The notes under the pieces were generated by a model. That model saw only the letters and a program-made list of their open reading frames with translations, was not told where the DNA came from and searched no databases. DNA of 64,000 nucleotides from Heligmosomoides polygyrus polygyrus (Eukaryota; Nematoda; Chromadorea; Rhabditida; Heligmosomidae). Of the stretch, positions 35,766 through 47,173 are shown piece after piece (the first letter of the stretch is position 1; every line of letters starts with the position of its first letter). The stretch covers positions 7,116,934 to 7,180,933 of the forward strand of contig OX377201.1 in NCBI GenBank assembly GCA_947396885.1, given 5' to 3'. The translations under genes and the position numbers were made by a program.

Positions 35766-37850
35766 TCACTGGCCACGAGCAGACTTCCTCTGAGAGTACA
35801 CCTGATACTTCGCATGAGCTTTTGCCAGCATCTGATAGCAGTGCTGGAGCTAAAGAACCGGTGTCAACTCCTATATGAGCTTCCTTCACTTAAGAAAATG
35901 GAGGATCTATCCTAGTCCGGGGACCACATAACTAAAAAGTAGGTAACAAAATGAATTGAGGCTTACCAAGCGGCTCCTAGAGATCGAGTTGGAACCTAAA
36001 AGAAACCAAAAACGAACGAACAAACAAAAAAATTAAAAATCACCGCGGTTTACAACCGTCTCGGCGGGCAAAGAGCGAGGGATGGAGGCATGCTGCGTGG
36101 TGACCGCGGGCTGACATGTTATAACCAGGATCTAACATGGTGAATAGGGCGCATGAAGCCGCATGCCGCGTGCTGACCGCTGCCTGACATGTTTAACCAG
36201 GATCCAACATGGTGAGGAGGGCACACAACTTTGCCTGCTTACAACCGTAGCAAATGTAATTTTTCTTTGTTTTTTCCTTGTGACTTTTTCTTGTTTAGGG
36301 TCTTATGTTGTTCTGTAGGAGCCGCTATGTAGATCTTAAGTAGATTTGTTACATATAATACTTTTTAGTTATGTGGCCACGGACTAGGATAGATCCGAAA
36401 ACGATTAAAACCAACATTCTCCTTCCCAAACCGGCGCTCTGCCTCACGTAGTTGATTGGTCTCATAGGTTTTCAGCGTCTGAGACATACGTTGTAACTGA
36501 AAAGGTTTGCTTACGAGTCTTGTTTGGATCTTGAAATAGGTTCGCCAAGCAACTCACTTTATCTTCAAGCTCCGGCGTTACTGGCGGAAAGCAAATCCAG
36601 AAATGCTTCAGAAGTTCGGCCACAGCGTCGTGGACCGCTCGCAATTCGTTGAGTTGCGCTGGCGGTAAACCCCATTCTGACGGATCACCACATCCCTGTA
36701 CAGGACTATCGTGGTCACTTCCATTCTATAACAGAATAGTATTCGCTCTAATGCAAGAATAATCGACTCTGACAACTGCTGTAGCTCCTAAGAAGCATTA
36801 CCATTTCTACGTCCACAGCCTCTATCCCTTCCAAATCTCCGTCCTCCGGTATGAGAATGTCCTGAAAATACAACACCAGATTTACAACCCATCCGCGGCA
36901 GAAACTAAGCGGAAAACTAAATATTCTCCCCAAAATACAATTCAAAATGACTGCCGAACAATTGTGAGCGGAAGAAAAACGTTATCATTAACCGGTGGTA
37001 GATGGCAACAGAGAAGTCACTAGAAACTGGTAAGTGCTCTTTCTTTGAAAGGCAGCCTTCAATTCGGTTCGCGAATTCGACAAAATAAAGTTATCATAAA
37101 CCGGTAAAAAACTCAATAAAAACTCTGAAAAAAGAGCAGGGAGAAACAGAGGGCAAATAAGACGAGGTAGAGGAAAAAGGAAAGGGAGGAAACGGGTAGA
37201 GGAAGATGATGAAAATCAAGAAGAAGTAGGAGATGATGGCGATTGAGATGACGAAGAGGACGATGACGAAGATGATGAAGATGAATGCTATGTTTGAAGA
37301 AGATGATGATGATGGTGATGACGAAGAGGACGAAGATGAAGAAGAGGAAGAAGGTGATGATGACGATGATGATGACGATGAAGACGACAAAGATGAAGAA
37401 GATTATGATGATGATGACGATAATGGTGGTGATGACGATGATGACGAAGAGGATGAAAATGAAGAAGATGAAGACGATGATACGAAGATGAGGAAGGTGA
37501 TGATGATGATGATGATGATAGAGATGATGATGATGATGATGATGACGATGACGATGATAATGGTGGATAATGGTGGTGATGATGATGACGAAGGGGACGA
37601 AGCTGAAAAAGAAGATGATGACGTGGTGATGATGATGATGATGATGACGATGATGATGACGAGGAGAGGACGAAGACGAAGATGGTGAAGATGAAGACGA
37701 TGTTTGATGACGATGAAGACGACGAAGATAAAGAAGAAGATGACGATGATGGTGATGATGATGATGATGACGATAATGGTGGTGATGACGACGATGACGA
37801 AGAGGATGAAAACGAAGAAGAGGAAGATGATGGTGGTGAAGAAGAGGAAG

Positions 37851-37917
<67 letters not shown>

Positions 37918-40900
37918 GAAGACGACTAAGATGAAGAAGACTATGATGATGACGAAGAGGACGAAGATGATCAAGAAAAAGAAGGTGATGATGACGATGA
38001 TGATGAAGATGAAGACGACAAAGATGAAAAAGATTATGATGAAGATGACGATAATGGTGGTGACGATTGATGATGACGAAGGGGACGAAGATGGAAAAGA
38101 AGATGATGATGACGAAGACGACTAAGATGAAAAATACTTTGATGATGACGAAGAGGACGAGGATGAAGAAAAGGAAGAAGAAGGTGATGATGACGATGAT
38201 GGCGAAGAGGATGAAAATGAAGAAGACGAAGATGATGAATATGAAGAAGACGATGACGAAGAGGAGGAAGAAGGTGATGATGGTGATGATGATAATAATA
38301 ATAATAATGAGGAGAGGGAGAAGGGGTAGGGCAGGAGGTGAACAGGAGTAGTAGGAGGAGGACAAAGATGATGATGATGATGATGAAAGAAAACGACGAC
38401 GACGATGACCAGACGAAGAAAAGGAAGGATTCGCGTAATCTAATGGCGGTACAAGGTATAAAAATAGGCAGCTGGAAAACCCTCCGACAAGGTGAGAACG
38501 TTATTAAATGCGGTCAACCAGTGACTGCAAGCAGAAAGCAGCAAGTAAGCAGAACTGCTCCTCTAATCACTACTCGCCTCTCTCCCCAGGATGGCACCTG
38601 ACTATGGACACTCGAATCTAGTAACTGATAGAAGTATTGCAGTGCATCATTATAAAATACAGTGAACCTACGTCATCCGAAGAACTCTCGAGTAATGACA
38701 ACACAATGCCCTTGTAATTCGCCGCCTCCTCCGGTAGATACGATTTCTAAAAGCACCTTCGTTAGGAGCAGTAGAATTTCTTTAATAGTTGTTAGCCCCC
38801 CCCCCCACACACACACACACAAGGCTACTCTGTTACGCAATGGAGCACGAACGCTAACAGCAAGTTATCGGAGAAGATAGAAGCAATCACTTCTAAACTG
38901 AGATCGGTAATATGCCTCCTTCTCCATTTGATAGATAGAAATGTGATTTTGCAGGAGAAAGTCGTTTAAATTTTCCGATGAATGTAGGAATTTACCGAAA
39001 ATTTTCGTAAAGAGAATTTATGGCGAAAATGCCGTTAGATCGCTAACCGTCAAAAGCACACCGCTGAATGGGTCTGCCTTCAGAATTAACCACTGAGACA
39101 ACTGAGATTAGACCATTCGATTCCAAAGCCCACCGCCAAGCAAGCATTACTCACATTGGTGCCCTCACGATCCTCTTTTAAGTTGAGGCTCTGGCAGTCT
39201 TGATGACCAATGTACTCTTGCAGCTCGTCGGACTCTAACCTGCCTTCTTCTTCGTCAATTATCCTCTGAAAAACAGGAGATTTCAAAATGGAAGACAACA
39301 GGTATTAGCCGATGGAACAGGACTCTGACAAGGATTGAAAGCTTAAGAACCTACATTTAGTACATCAAACCCTGCTGATCTATTATCGTTACTCCCGTCA
39401 GCAGCAGCATTTGATGTGGAAGGTTTTAGCTCCGTCAGAATCTTCTCGGACAGATAATTACAACGTCGGACAAGCGTGCTCTTCTGGCCTCCTTTAGAAA
39501 CTTCTGCTTTCTAAAAATCACTTTTTTGTTTAAAAAAAAACAACTGACAGAAAGTAATCATAAAGAGTGGAAATTACCGTCAGCTCTCTCAGCACATTAT
39601 CGTCTAGATGCTCGATATCGAAGCGTTTGCGAAACACTCCGTCGCCTTGCATTTTTTCCATCTCGGCCTCGTCCATTCTAACACAGTCGGAGAACGGGTC
39701 ATTCGGACTTGGTAGAACCTGAATGGATATCGTCGATTGAACTGAACAGAATGAGAAGCCGCAAATCGCATTTACCTCTCGCTCTCGATGGAAGTAGTGC
39801 GACTGGAAGAACTTGGTCCAGAACTGAGCTTCAGTCATCTCATGAGGAACCAGCTCGAGGTGCTTCTTTTCCACTGAATTGAGAAGAAGCAGTCAGCAAA
39901 AAGGGTTAGCACACTGGTATCTATCGTTCCGTATCGTTGTCGGAAGAATAATATTGCTTTGCCTCACTACCCCTTGTCTAGGTGCATTAGCATTAGCACA
40001 GTCAGAGGGCGCACTGGTTGTCGTGTGCGTCCAGAATCGAGGTCCTTAGCTCGAGCCGCGTCCAGACCAACCATGCGTTTCAACCTAGGGGTCGGTGAAT
40101 TGCTAGCAGATTTGTCTGGGAAGGATAAAACACTGACTTGTCCAACGACTGGCCATAGAACCTCATTGTGAGGCTAAATACGCATTCAAATCGCGGCCAC
40201 GACATCCCACAGAAGTAGAACGCGTGGCGCACTCCGGAATAGATTAAGTGAATCCGTCCTTTATCCTTCATCCTTGTTCCCTTCCATGAGTTCATTCGAA
40301 AGTTTCGTCTACTGCTCCACGATGTGAGTGTGGGAAGCAGGGACTGGAGTAGGGTCTCGATAGAAACGTGGAGGCTGCCCCTCCCGAACAGGATTGATAC
40401 GCAGACTGCGTTGATTTCAAAGAAAATTAAAGGATAAAGGATAAAGGACGGCGTTATTCAATCCCCTTTGGGATGCGCCACGTATTCTACTTCTAGGGAT
40501 CTCGTGGAGGCGATATGGATACGTATTTGGCCATACAATGACTTGCGGTGGCCATCCGATGTACAAGTCAGTGCTTTATCCTTCCCAGACAAGTCTGGTA
40601 CCAATTCACCAACCCCGGAGGGAGGGAAGGCTTAGTTGGCCTGTGCGGGAAAACCGAACAAGGAATCTGGTATCGGGTGCAGGCGACAGCCGGCGCCTCG
40701 GACTGCCCTCCACGCGCCCTCAAAGAAAATTACTTCTCCAAACACTACGACAACAATGCTAACAAGTTGCTATTCAAACTCTTGCAATTGACAGGGCCCG
40801 AACACCCACCTTGTGCTTTCTAAAGGTGCCTTTCTCCGACCCTTTTAGTGAGGAATCAGCACTCAACCATGACATTGGGATGAATCGGCCGCTGATATCA

Positions 40901-43900
40901 GCACCGACTACCCTGACGTTGCCCTGTGACATACAGCGCTGGTGTCGAACAAGTAAAGGTGCACCTCACCCATATAGAATGCATGTTCGAGTCCCACCTT
41001 ATGCAAGAATTTTGATCACATAAACACTCTAGTAGCGGCTAGTATGCTCCATAGCAACAGCTCTAGGCTTCAATCTGCAAAGAAAAGGTATAAAATTACC
41101 TGCTGGGTAGGTGTTGAACACTGCCTGGATAATCTCAGTGTTCAGATTCAGCTTGATTCCGTTTGTTCCTTCTTGTTGAACTATATTGGTGAGAAAGGCA
41201 CCACTAATACCTGTCTTATCTTCCACCATACCCGTCTGAAATAGAGAATCCGTCATCCATCGGATAGCTTTCGATCATTAAGCAAATGTTTAGACTTACA
41301 GAGCTATAATAGTCAGTCCAAAAATCCTGGGCGCTTATCAGTTTCGAGGCGACGAGGTGGGTGTAAAGCTGGTCTAGATGTTTATTCTCGCCAAGAATAC
41401 GCTGCTTGTCTCGTAGCTCCGTCTGCTTCACATCGTGCTCATTCGCCACAGCTAACTGAAACCTGCTTTGTAGATTTCGTCTTCTCGTCCAGCAGAGAAG
41501 CTGGCAATGATGACTCTAGTGCTTTTCGCCAATCATCTCTATCAGCCCTCGGCTGCTCTACCGTTTTCACGTCGAATTCGACATTTTTCTAATCAAATTG
41601 GACACTTTCCACGTCGAATTGGACCCTCTTCTAAGCAAGCCTAAGACTTTTGAAATCAAAGCGAACGCTTCCAAATCGAGATGTCGAATTGAGCTTCTTC
41701 TACATTAAACTAGAGACTCTCCAAAATCTCAGATTAATTTTTTGTCCAAGGAAAATTATAGTATAGAATTTAGAATTTTAGTACTTCTTTGAAATTTTAC
41801 ACAATAAGTGAACACACTGTGTGAATTTAGAGAAAATTCTTTTATTTTTTATGGAAAAATAATGGTTTGAAGCATGTTTTAAAGGGCGGCCATTTTTCAG
41901 TGCGAAAAAAATGCTTGCACCATACCCTCATCCAATATGTCACGATATTTAGGGTTCCATTTTTCGAGTAACCTAAACTTTGAGCATCATTATAAAGCAC
42001 TTGTAAAGAAGGCTAATTACCGAATTTATAACTTGTTTAAGGTAGTGATAACCAAAGATCAACCTTCTTTGTGAAAGCCTACAAATCTTACGTAAGGCCC
42101 ATTGTAGAATGTGGTGTCTCAGTTTTCAGTCCCTCTCAAAAGGACATAAAACTCCTTGAAAGTGTTCAAAATAACTTTACCCGCAAGCTTTTTCTAAAGT
42201 GTCGTGGTCTAAATTACGACAATATTCCGAATGGGTCTGACAGGGCCAAAATGCTTGGGTTGTCTAGCCTTGATACTAGACGAAAGCGAGCAGATTTAGT
42301 TATGTTGTTCAAAGTTCTAACAGGAAGGCTTTCCATTGACCCAGTTGGGTTTTTTGGCGTCCCTTTGACAACTGACAGAAAACGGCATCTCCGACTCTAC
42401 CTGCCAGTTCCAAGGTCAAAAGTAAGGTCAAGCTTCCTCATTCACAGGAGCATCAGAGAGCTCAACATCTTGCTTTCTGAGAACGAGAACATTGTTAATG
42501 TCTCTGTCGTCCTTCAAACGTTTAATTGCTCTAAGGTTTCGTTAGGCTTGTTTTGTGTTTGTTATATGTTATTGTTAGAATCTTACCGCATGTGATTGTT
42601 ATCTGTGCCTTGTAATAAATAAATAAATAAAATATTTATTCGATTCATAGCAGAAATTCTGTTTTCATGGAGTTTGACACCTGTTAAGGATACAACAAAA
42701 TTAACTGTAAAGAACACACATATCCTCGCTTGATGGTTCATATAGGTACCACTTACACTATCAATCAAACAAAAGTTGCAGCGAAATTTTTGAGTGCCTG
42801 GCACGACCTGTTTTTTTACTGCGCTATATGCTCGCTCCTTCGATGGGTTGAAACAAACTTTACTTTATTTTTTCTCTGAAAAAAATTTATAAAATGATTA
42901 TTTATTGGAGCAGGTAAACTTAAAAAAATCTTGTCTACAGGTACCACGATGAAGTATGTAATACCACTTATTAGGTATTCACTCAAATACGTGCCATAAT
43001 TCAGAACAAAACGTCATTGTCGGAGATAAATTACAATGTGTATAAAATCACGCAGCCACGAAAAGTGAACCAAAAACCTCTTTCCTAACGAGCTAGACCG
43101 TTACATCTAGGCCACCAATGCTATTGTCAAACTAATCTTATACAGCTCATCACCCACCGCTCTCACATCAGCGCATTACTCTGTGCAACCAACGAACAAC
43201 CCGGTGAACTTCGACTGAGCAGAACCTATTCAGATTTTTTTGCAATTTTGACTCCTATATTTGTAAACAGCATTCGGATCTCCTCATAATTACGTAGGTC
43301 TCCACCTGAAGTTTCATGTGAGCTTGAAACCCTTCTTAGAACTGAGAGACAGAAGCTTGCTATCAAGGTCACCCAGTCCCATTCATTGGATGATGCCGTT
43401 GGATCCTTGGGAATGGCACAATCCGTCAAAACTATTGATAAGTGAACGCTCCGGTACAACCGTAAACTGCCCTTATCTGTTGTTCTATTAGAGATCGCGC
43501 CCAAAACTAGAGCAACTAGCTCACCATCTAAACGCAACAGACCTGGTTGACTCTTTGACGATGAGCTATCAGTGATTGCTGAAGTGTCTCCTTAAGAAGG
43601 TCGCGTTCCTTGATCAACCCTTCCTTGTCGAGAGCTGGATTCAGAAATACGAACGTTGCCTGGTCATCATTTTGAAGTACCAGCTGCAGCTGAACCTTGG
43701 ACTTGTTCGGAGGTGATACCCGTTGACCTGAAGCACGGGAACTAGAGTTTCTGGAGAACATGCTGCTGTTGTGAACGAACCTTTAATTTGCATAAATTTC
43801 ACATAGAGAATCTCCGGACCGGCGTTGTCTCTCCATTCGATGTGCTCTCTGAAATTCAAGGCTAGTGTCGTCCTCACGTTTTACGAGTTGGGCGAGCGAA

Positions 43901-46819
43901 GTGGTTTGAGAGAGTAACACCGCCATTACAAAGTATAAACAGGCAGGTGATGCGCGACGGCTGGACTATATTGCTAAGTTTTGAAAAAATCCTTACTATT
44001 ACGATATTAAAGAATATTGAAACACCAATAAGGTTCAAAGCTGCATACTTTTTCCTTTATGCCTTACTGAATGCTTATAAAGTTTCAGATGCTATATCCA
44101 CTATATATGAAGAAATTGCGTCGTTGATTACTTCTCCACATGTGGGTTTTTGAGCCTTCATTACCTCATGTAACAAGTGAAACATTAGGGTGAAGTCGGT
44201 GTTACTGACGGCAACTGTTAACAGAGAACTCGAGCAGCATATACAACGATAGTAGGATAACGTAGCGGTTCCACAGAGAACTGCCTAGACAGTGCAGCTA
44301 CGCAGATATGTAGAAGTACAGAACCATTCGCATTCCATACCAATTGAATAACGTTTAGTTGAAACGATGAAGAAATCTTGAGAAATGACGTAGCTACTGC
44401 CACTAGCAGCCAAGCGATAACGGACGGGGTTAATTAAGCCCTTTGCTCGATGCGCCACGCATACTGCCTTCATGCAGTCAGGTGGAATGGGTAGGGAGAA
44501 GCGCCTGAGGTGGAACGAACACATCGTCTGAAGACCAGAGAAGCACCTCATAAGGTTGGCCTTAGATTTCGAGGCGGCAGGAAAGGTGGAAGGACGTCAT
44601 GAAGAGTGATCTCGTCAAAGTCGGTGGTTCGACAGACGACGCCCTTGATGGGATGAGGTGACGATGTATCATAAGAACAGCAGACCGTGCGACTGCGCGG
44701 GACAAGTGCTCGGGAGAATAGGAAAGAAGAAGGCGGAATGCGTAGCCTGCTTCGACTAGCCAAATTTCAAGTTCTTGCTAATGAAAAGTGCTGACAACTA
44801 TACAGAATTATGTGGTCACACTTGTTCTTCAACGGACGCATGGTAGCACAATAGAAAGAGCCGCCACCTGTCACGTATACCCGACTCTAGGTTCTTGGGT
44901 CGGGTTTCGCGCCGAGGCCTACCAAGCCTTCTATCCCTCCGGGTTCAGTGAATTAGTAACATAGTTGTCAAGAAAAGATAAAACACTCACTTGCCCATGG
45001 TCATCTCAAGTCATTGTGTAGACCAAATACGCATTCAATCTTCGGATCTATCCTAGTCGAGAGGGGCAAACGTAAAATATCAGTTGCGCAAGTCGTCCCA
45101 TGCCACATAACCACATCCCCTGTATTTAAATGAAAAACCTCACATCGTAACAGCAGCCAAAGTTCTCGTAGGACCAGGGTTGGGAGAGGAGACGGAAACC
45201 ACCCCCTACGATTAGGACAGATCCCAAATTTCCTCCGTAACGTCCCGTAGAAGTAGAACGCGTGGTGCGTCCCAAACGGGCTTGATTAACGCCGTCATCT
45301 GTCCTTTTTATTACATATTGGGGATCTATCTTAGTCGGAAGGGGGCACTTCATGAAGCGCGGAACAAATCCAATCATTGTGACCTAGGAGGGAAACTGGC
45401 TGGAAAGTAGACTCTAGTGGGCAAACTCAGTGTGAGGTCTTTGAAAAATGGTGCACCTTCAATTTTATCTTCGTCATCGAAAGGAATGACAAGGGAAGGG
45501 CCTGAAGCGTATGTCTGAACGGGGGGAGCGAATCATATAGGGAGAATTTCCGCTCCTCAATTAGTACAAAAACGTGTTCATTTTTTGGCAACTCGTTAAA
45601 CCCAAGGAGTAGGGGTCCTCGAAGTCACAATGGAATAGGGCGCATCACGAGTTTCGGGGTCTTGTACGCCCGCGATACCTCTGCCGGTAAGCGGCTCGGA
45701 GCGCAGTGGAAGTGGGGTTCTTCACGCGAGGAAGGTCGGGGGTTTGGTTCTTGTGCGCTGCTGCATTTTTTCATTTCAACTGACTGGTTGAGATTTGGGG
45801 GATTCTGACGATTATACCATTTTCAGACGTTTTCTGCTGTACGCTGAAGAGAGCACCTTTCTTACGACTTGTTCATTACTGACCTGCTTTTTACCACAAC
45901 GTCTTCGCCAACGTCTGAAAATGTTATAGACGTCAGAATCCCCAAATCTCAACCAATCAGTCCAAATGCAAAAAATGCAGCAGCGCAGAAGAACCAAACC
46001 CCGACCTTCCTCGCATGAAGCAACACCACTTCCACTGCGCTCCGAGCCGCTTGCTGGCAGAGGCATCGCGGGCGTACAAGACCCCGAAACTCGTGATGCG
46101 CCCTATTCCATTGTGACTTCGAGGACATCTACTCCTCGGGTTTAACGACTTGGCAAAAAATAAACACATTTTTATACTAATTGAGGAGTGAGGTATCTCC
46201 CTGTATGAGTCGCTCCCCCGTTCAGACATACGCTTAACACCATTCCCTTGTGAGGTGCTGCCTCCCCACTAGGGTAGATCTGACATTAGAACTAAATATT
46301 TCGGGGTCTTATTGGGAAACAGGCGTACAACGAACTACATCTACCGCACTTGTGCAGAAATTGACCACATCCTAGATTCCTTCGTCTGCCCAGTCGAGGA
46401 GAGCACAGAATTCAATAAAGTTTCTCTTGAATGTGCACGGACCGGCTTCCCCTCTATGATGTATTTTGCGGCTTTGCTATGGAGGTATTGTTCAAGTTGG
46501 ATACAGGAAACCTAGATGGACTTCACCTGCTTTAGCAGACAATTTACGCCATATGTGAGGTTACAGAGGAGGACTTAGCTAAATTGAGTTACACTCATAA
46601 AGATTTTGAGTGGTCTTCGTCAATTTCAATTATTTTCACTAGAATGAGACATTATGTAGGAACAAAACCAAATATTGAGAGCGTAAACAAAAGAAAAACG
46701 GACAACAAAGTGAAAAATCCGTACCTGTAGAGCAACAGTCGCCCGACGGGTGAACGCCCATCGCCAGCCTTCCTGTACTTCACATGGTCCAACGTCAGCA
46801 ACAACTCAGACGTGTCCAT
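35766..46819 (-). CDS. gtf-2H1: TFIIH core subunit p62 (GTF2H1/Tfb1), 13 exons
   Basis: Structural subunit of TFIIH, acting in RNA polymerase II initiation and nucleotide excision repair. Exons in transcript order: 46819-46725, 43848-43781, 43727-43543, 41455-41300, 41235-41100, 39873-39776, 39718-39578, 39510-39355, 39265-39155, 36861-36802, 36725-36558, 36496-36416, 35849-35766. Phases close at 1539 nt (512 aa). The N-terminus (MDTSELLLTLDHVKYRKAG, EHIEWRDNAGPEILYVKFM, KSKVQLQLVLQNDDQATF) is the PH domain. LISAQDFWTDYY and MTEAQFWTKFFQSHYFHRER are the two BSD domains. AELLKHFWICFPPVTPELE and the final LQHCYQMLAKAHAKYQVYSQ are the conserved C-terminal segments. A weakly conserved exon may be missing in the 2.3-kb intron 9. 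The gene is divergent from CCDC28 and upstream of sars-2. Confidence 0.92.
35903..36396. mobile_element. hAT-like foldback MITE, copy C
   Basis: GGATCTATCCTAGTCCGGGG at the left and inverted GGATCTATCCTAGTCCGTGG at the right. It makes up 494 of the 566 bases in the last intron of the p62 gene, starting 20 bp after the donor. Flanks GAAAATGG and GAAAACGA agree at only 6 of 8 positions. Confidence 0.9.
37200..38420. repeat. purine-rich (GAN)n microsatellite tract
   Basis: About 1.2 kb made of GAT, GAA, GAC and GAG triplets on the plus strand, with an almost pure (GAT)n core near 37848-37912. Frames of 150-320 codons (Asp/Glu, Met/Lys, Ser, or Ile/His runs) arise on both strands. It sits in p62 intron 9 and I do not call any protein from it. 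Confidence 0.95.
38800..38822. repeat. poly-C and (CA)n short tract
   Basis: A C run followed by CACACACACACA. Short simple repeat within p62 intron 9. Confidence 0.9.
39977..40275 (+). mobile_element. SINE, diverged copy
   Basis: Begins near TCTAGGTGCATTAGCATTAG with a damaged head, but the body ACATCCCACAGAAGTAGAAC and the tail CCTTTATCCTTCATCC are clear. Located in p62 intron 5. Confidence 0.8.
40430..40719 (-). mobile_element. SINE with 13-bp target duplication
   Basis: TCAAAGAAAATTA at 40417-40429 and 40720-40732. The tail has three 7-mers. Near-consensus, so relatively young. Confidence 0.93.
40860..41020 (+). mobile_element. decayed tRNA-like retroposon copy
   Basis: GGCCGCTGATATCAGCACCG is followed by a degraded tRNA-like part ending TGTTCGAGTCCCACC and AATTTTGATC, matching the 27609-28079 family in opposite orientation. 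Confidence 0.65.
41560..41880. repeat. dispersed AT-rich repeat (AATCAAATTGGACACT family)
   Basis: TCAAATTGGACACTTTCC units followed by AATAAGTGAACACACTGTG, the same order as at 12005-12360 and 60235-60535. In p62 intron 3. Confidence 0.65.
41985..42632 (+). pseudogene. 5'-truncated CR1-like LINE
   Basis: An upstream frame (ALVKKANYRIYNLFK) and a shifted frame from 42071 with AYKSYVRPIVECGVSVFSPS and SVQNNFTRKLFLKCRGLNYD form the RT C-terminus. The element ends in (AATA)n at 42613-42632. It resembles the copy at 15288-16091, and its strand is opposite to p62. Confidence 0.85.
42640..43540. other. p62 intron 3 remainder, nothing recognised
   Basis: Unique-looking sequence with no repeat boundary that I can place. 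The 103-codon minus-strand frame at 43226-43537 shows no family motif. Confidence 0.4.
44440..44760 (+). pseudogene. RTE-like LINE 3' fragment
   Basis: Plus-strand frames give RWKDVMKSDLVKVGGSTDDA and IIRTADRATARDKC, the conserved end of RTE-type ORF2. The first 30 bases (CGATGCGCCACGCATACTGC) are a SINE fragment. In p62 intron 1. Confidence 0.7.
44831..45040 (+). mobile_element. SINE, 3'-truncated copy
   Basis: CGGACGCATGGTAGCACAAT head, GGTTCTTGGGTCGGGTTTCG around box B, ending at AAATACGCATTCAA where a MITE terminus begins (GGATCTATCCTAGTCGAG at 45051). The missing 3' part of a SINE reappears at 45229-45312. Confidence 0.78.
45051..45217. repeat. short, diverged hAT-like MITE
   Basis: GGATCTATCCTAGTCGAGAG at the left and CTACGATTAGGACAGATCC at the right, inverted, with an internally deleted centre. 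It appears to split a SINE (44831-45040 and 45229-45312). Confidence 0.6.
45229..45312 (+). mobile_element. SINE 3' fragment
   Basis: CTCCGTAACGTCCCGTAGAA to CGCCGTCATCTGTCCTTTT, the SINE end that follows on from 45040. Confidence 0.75.
45491..46248. repeat. 0.76-kb foldback element with tRNA-like modules in its arms
   Basis: Arms of about 350 bp are inverted copies (AAGGGAAGGGCCTGAAGCGT at the left, inverted AAGGGAATGGTGTTAAGCGT at the right). Each arm contains GCTCGGAGCGCAGTGGAAGT (box-A-like) followed by AAGGTCGGGGTTTGGTTCTT (box-B-like). A second copy is at 60558-61372. Flanking GGATCTATCTTAGTCGG (45323) and CCCACTAGGGTAGATCT (46263-46279) may be a further, outer MITE. Confidence 0.82.
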
Positions 46820-47173
46820 AGCCTTCTAAAAGCTTCTGTCAGCTACAAGGACCATCGCAGCTCTCCATGCAAGCTTGAGGAACCAAAAAATCGGCCGTGG
46901 AATCGGCGTAGTTGTACGTAACAACTCTGCGCCTTTTCGGCGCTACAGTACCCCGTTATGGATTTATTTATTGAAGCCGCGTATTGTGTGCTGTTTACCA
47001 GTTCGTGGCTTTTGTTTGTTTATTGTTTACAGGAACAGGATTCGTCTTGCTGTTTTTAAGCGTGATATTGTGATTTTTTCAGCTAGCGGATGTATTTGCG
47101 CTGAGTAACGCACACGCTTAATCATTGCTTTCCTCGTCTGTCGACTTACTGACTTGATTTGTTTCCATCAGCT
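46820..47173. promoter_or_regulatory. candidate bidirectional promoter between p62 and CCDC28
   Basis: 354 bp between two divergent start codons, without repeats, moderately GC-balanced. The CCDC28 ATG follows TTTCCATCAG by two bases, an acceptor-like site for a spliced leader or 5' UTR exon. Promoter function is inferred from position only. Confidence 0.5.

Noticed and set aside
37094..38365. Long frames of Asp/Glu, Met/Lys, Ser or His/Ile runs, up to 320 codons
   Set aside because: They arise from the GAN microsatellite in all frames on both strands and lie inside an intron of p62.
43226..43537. 103-codon minus-strand frame next to p62 exon 3
   Set aside because: It follows the exon 3 donor (43542) and lacks homology; intron read-through.
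45812..46229. Minus-strand frames of 84 and 90 codons
   Set aside because: They fall within a foldback element and recur at 60793-61210.
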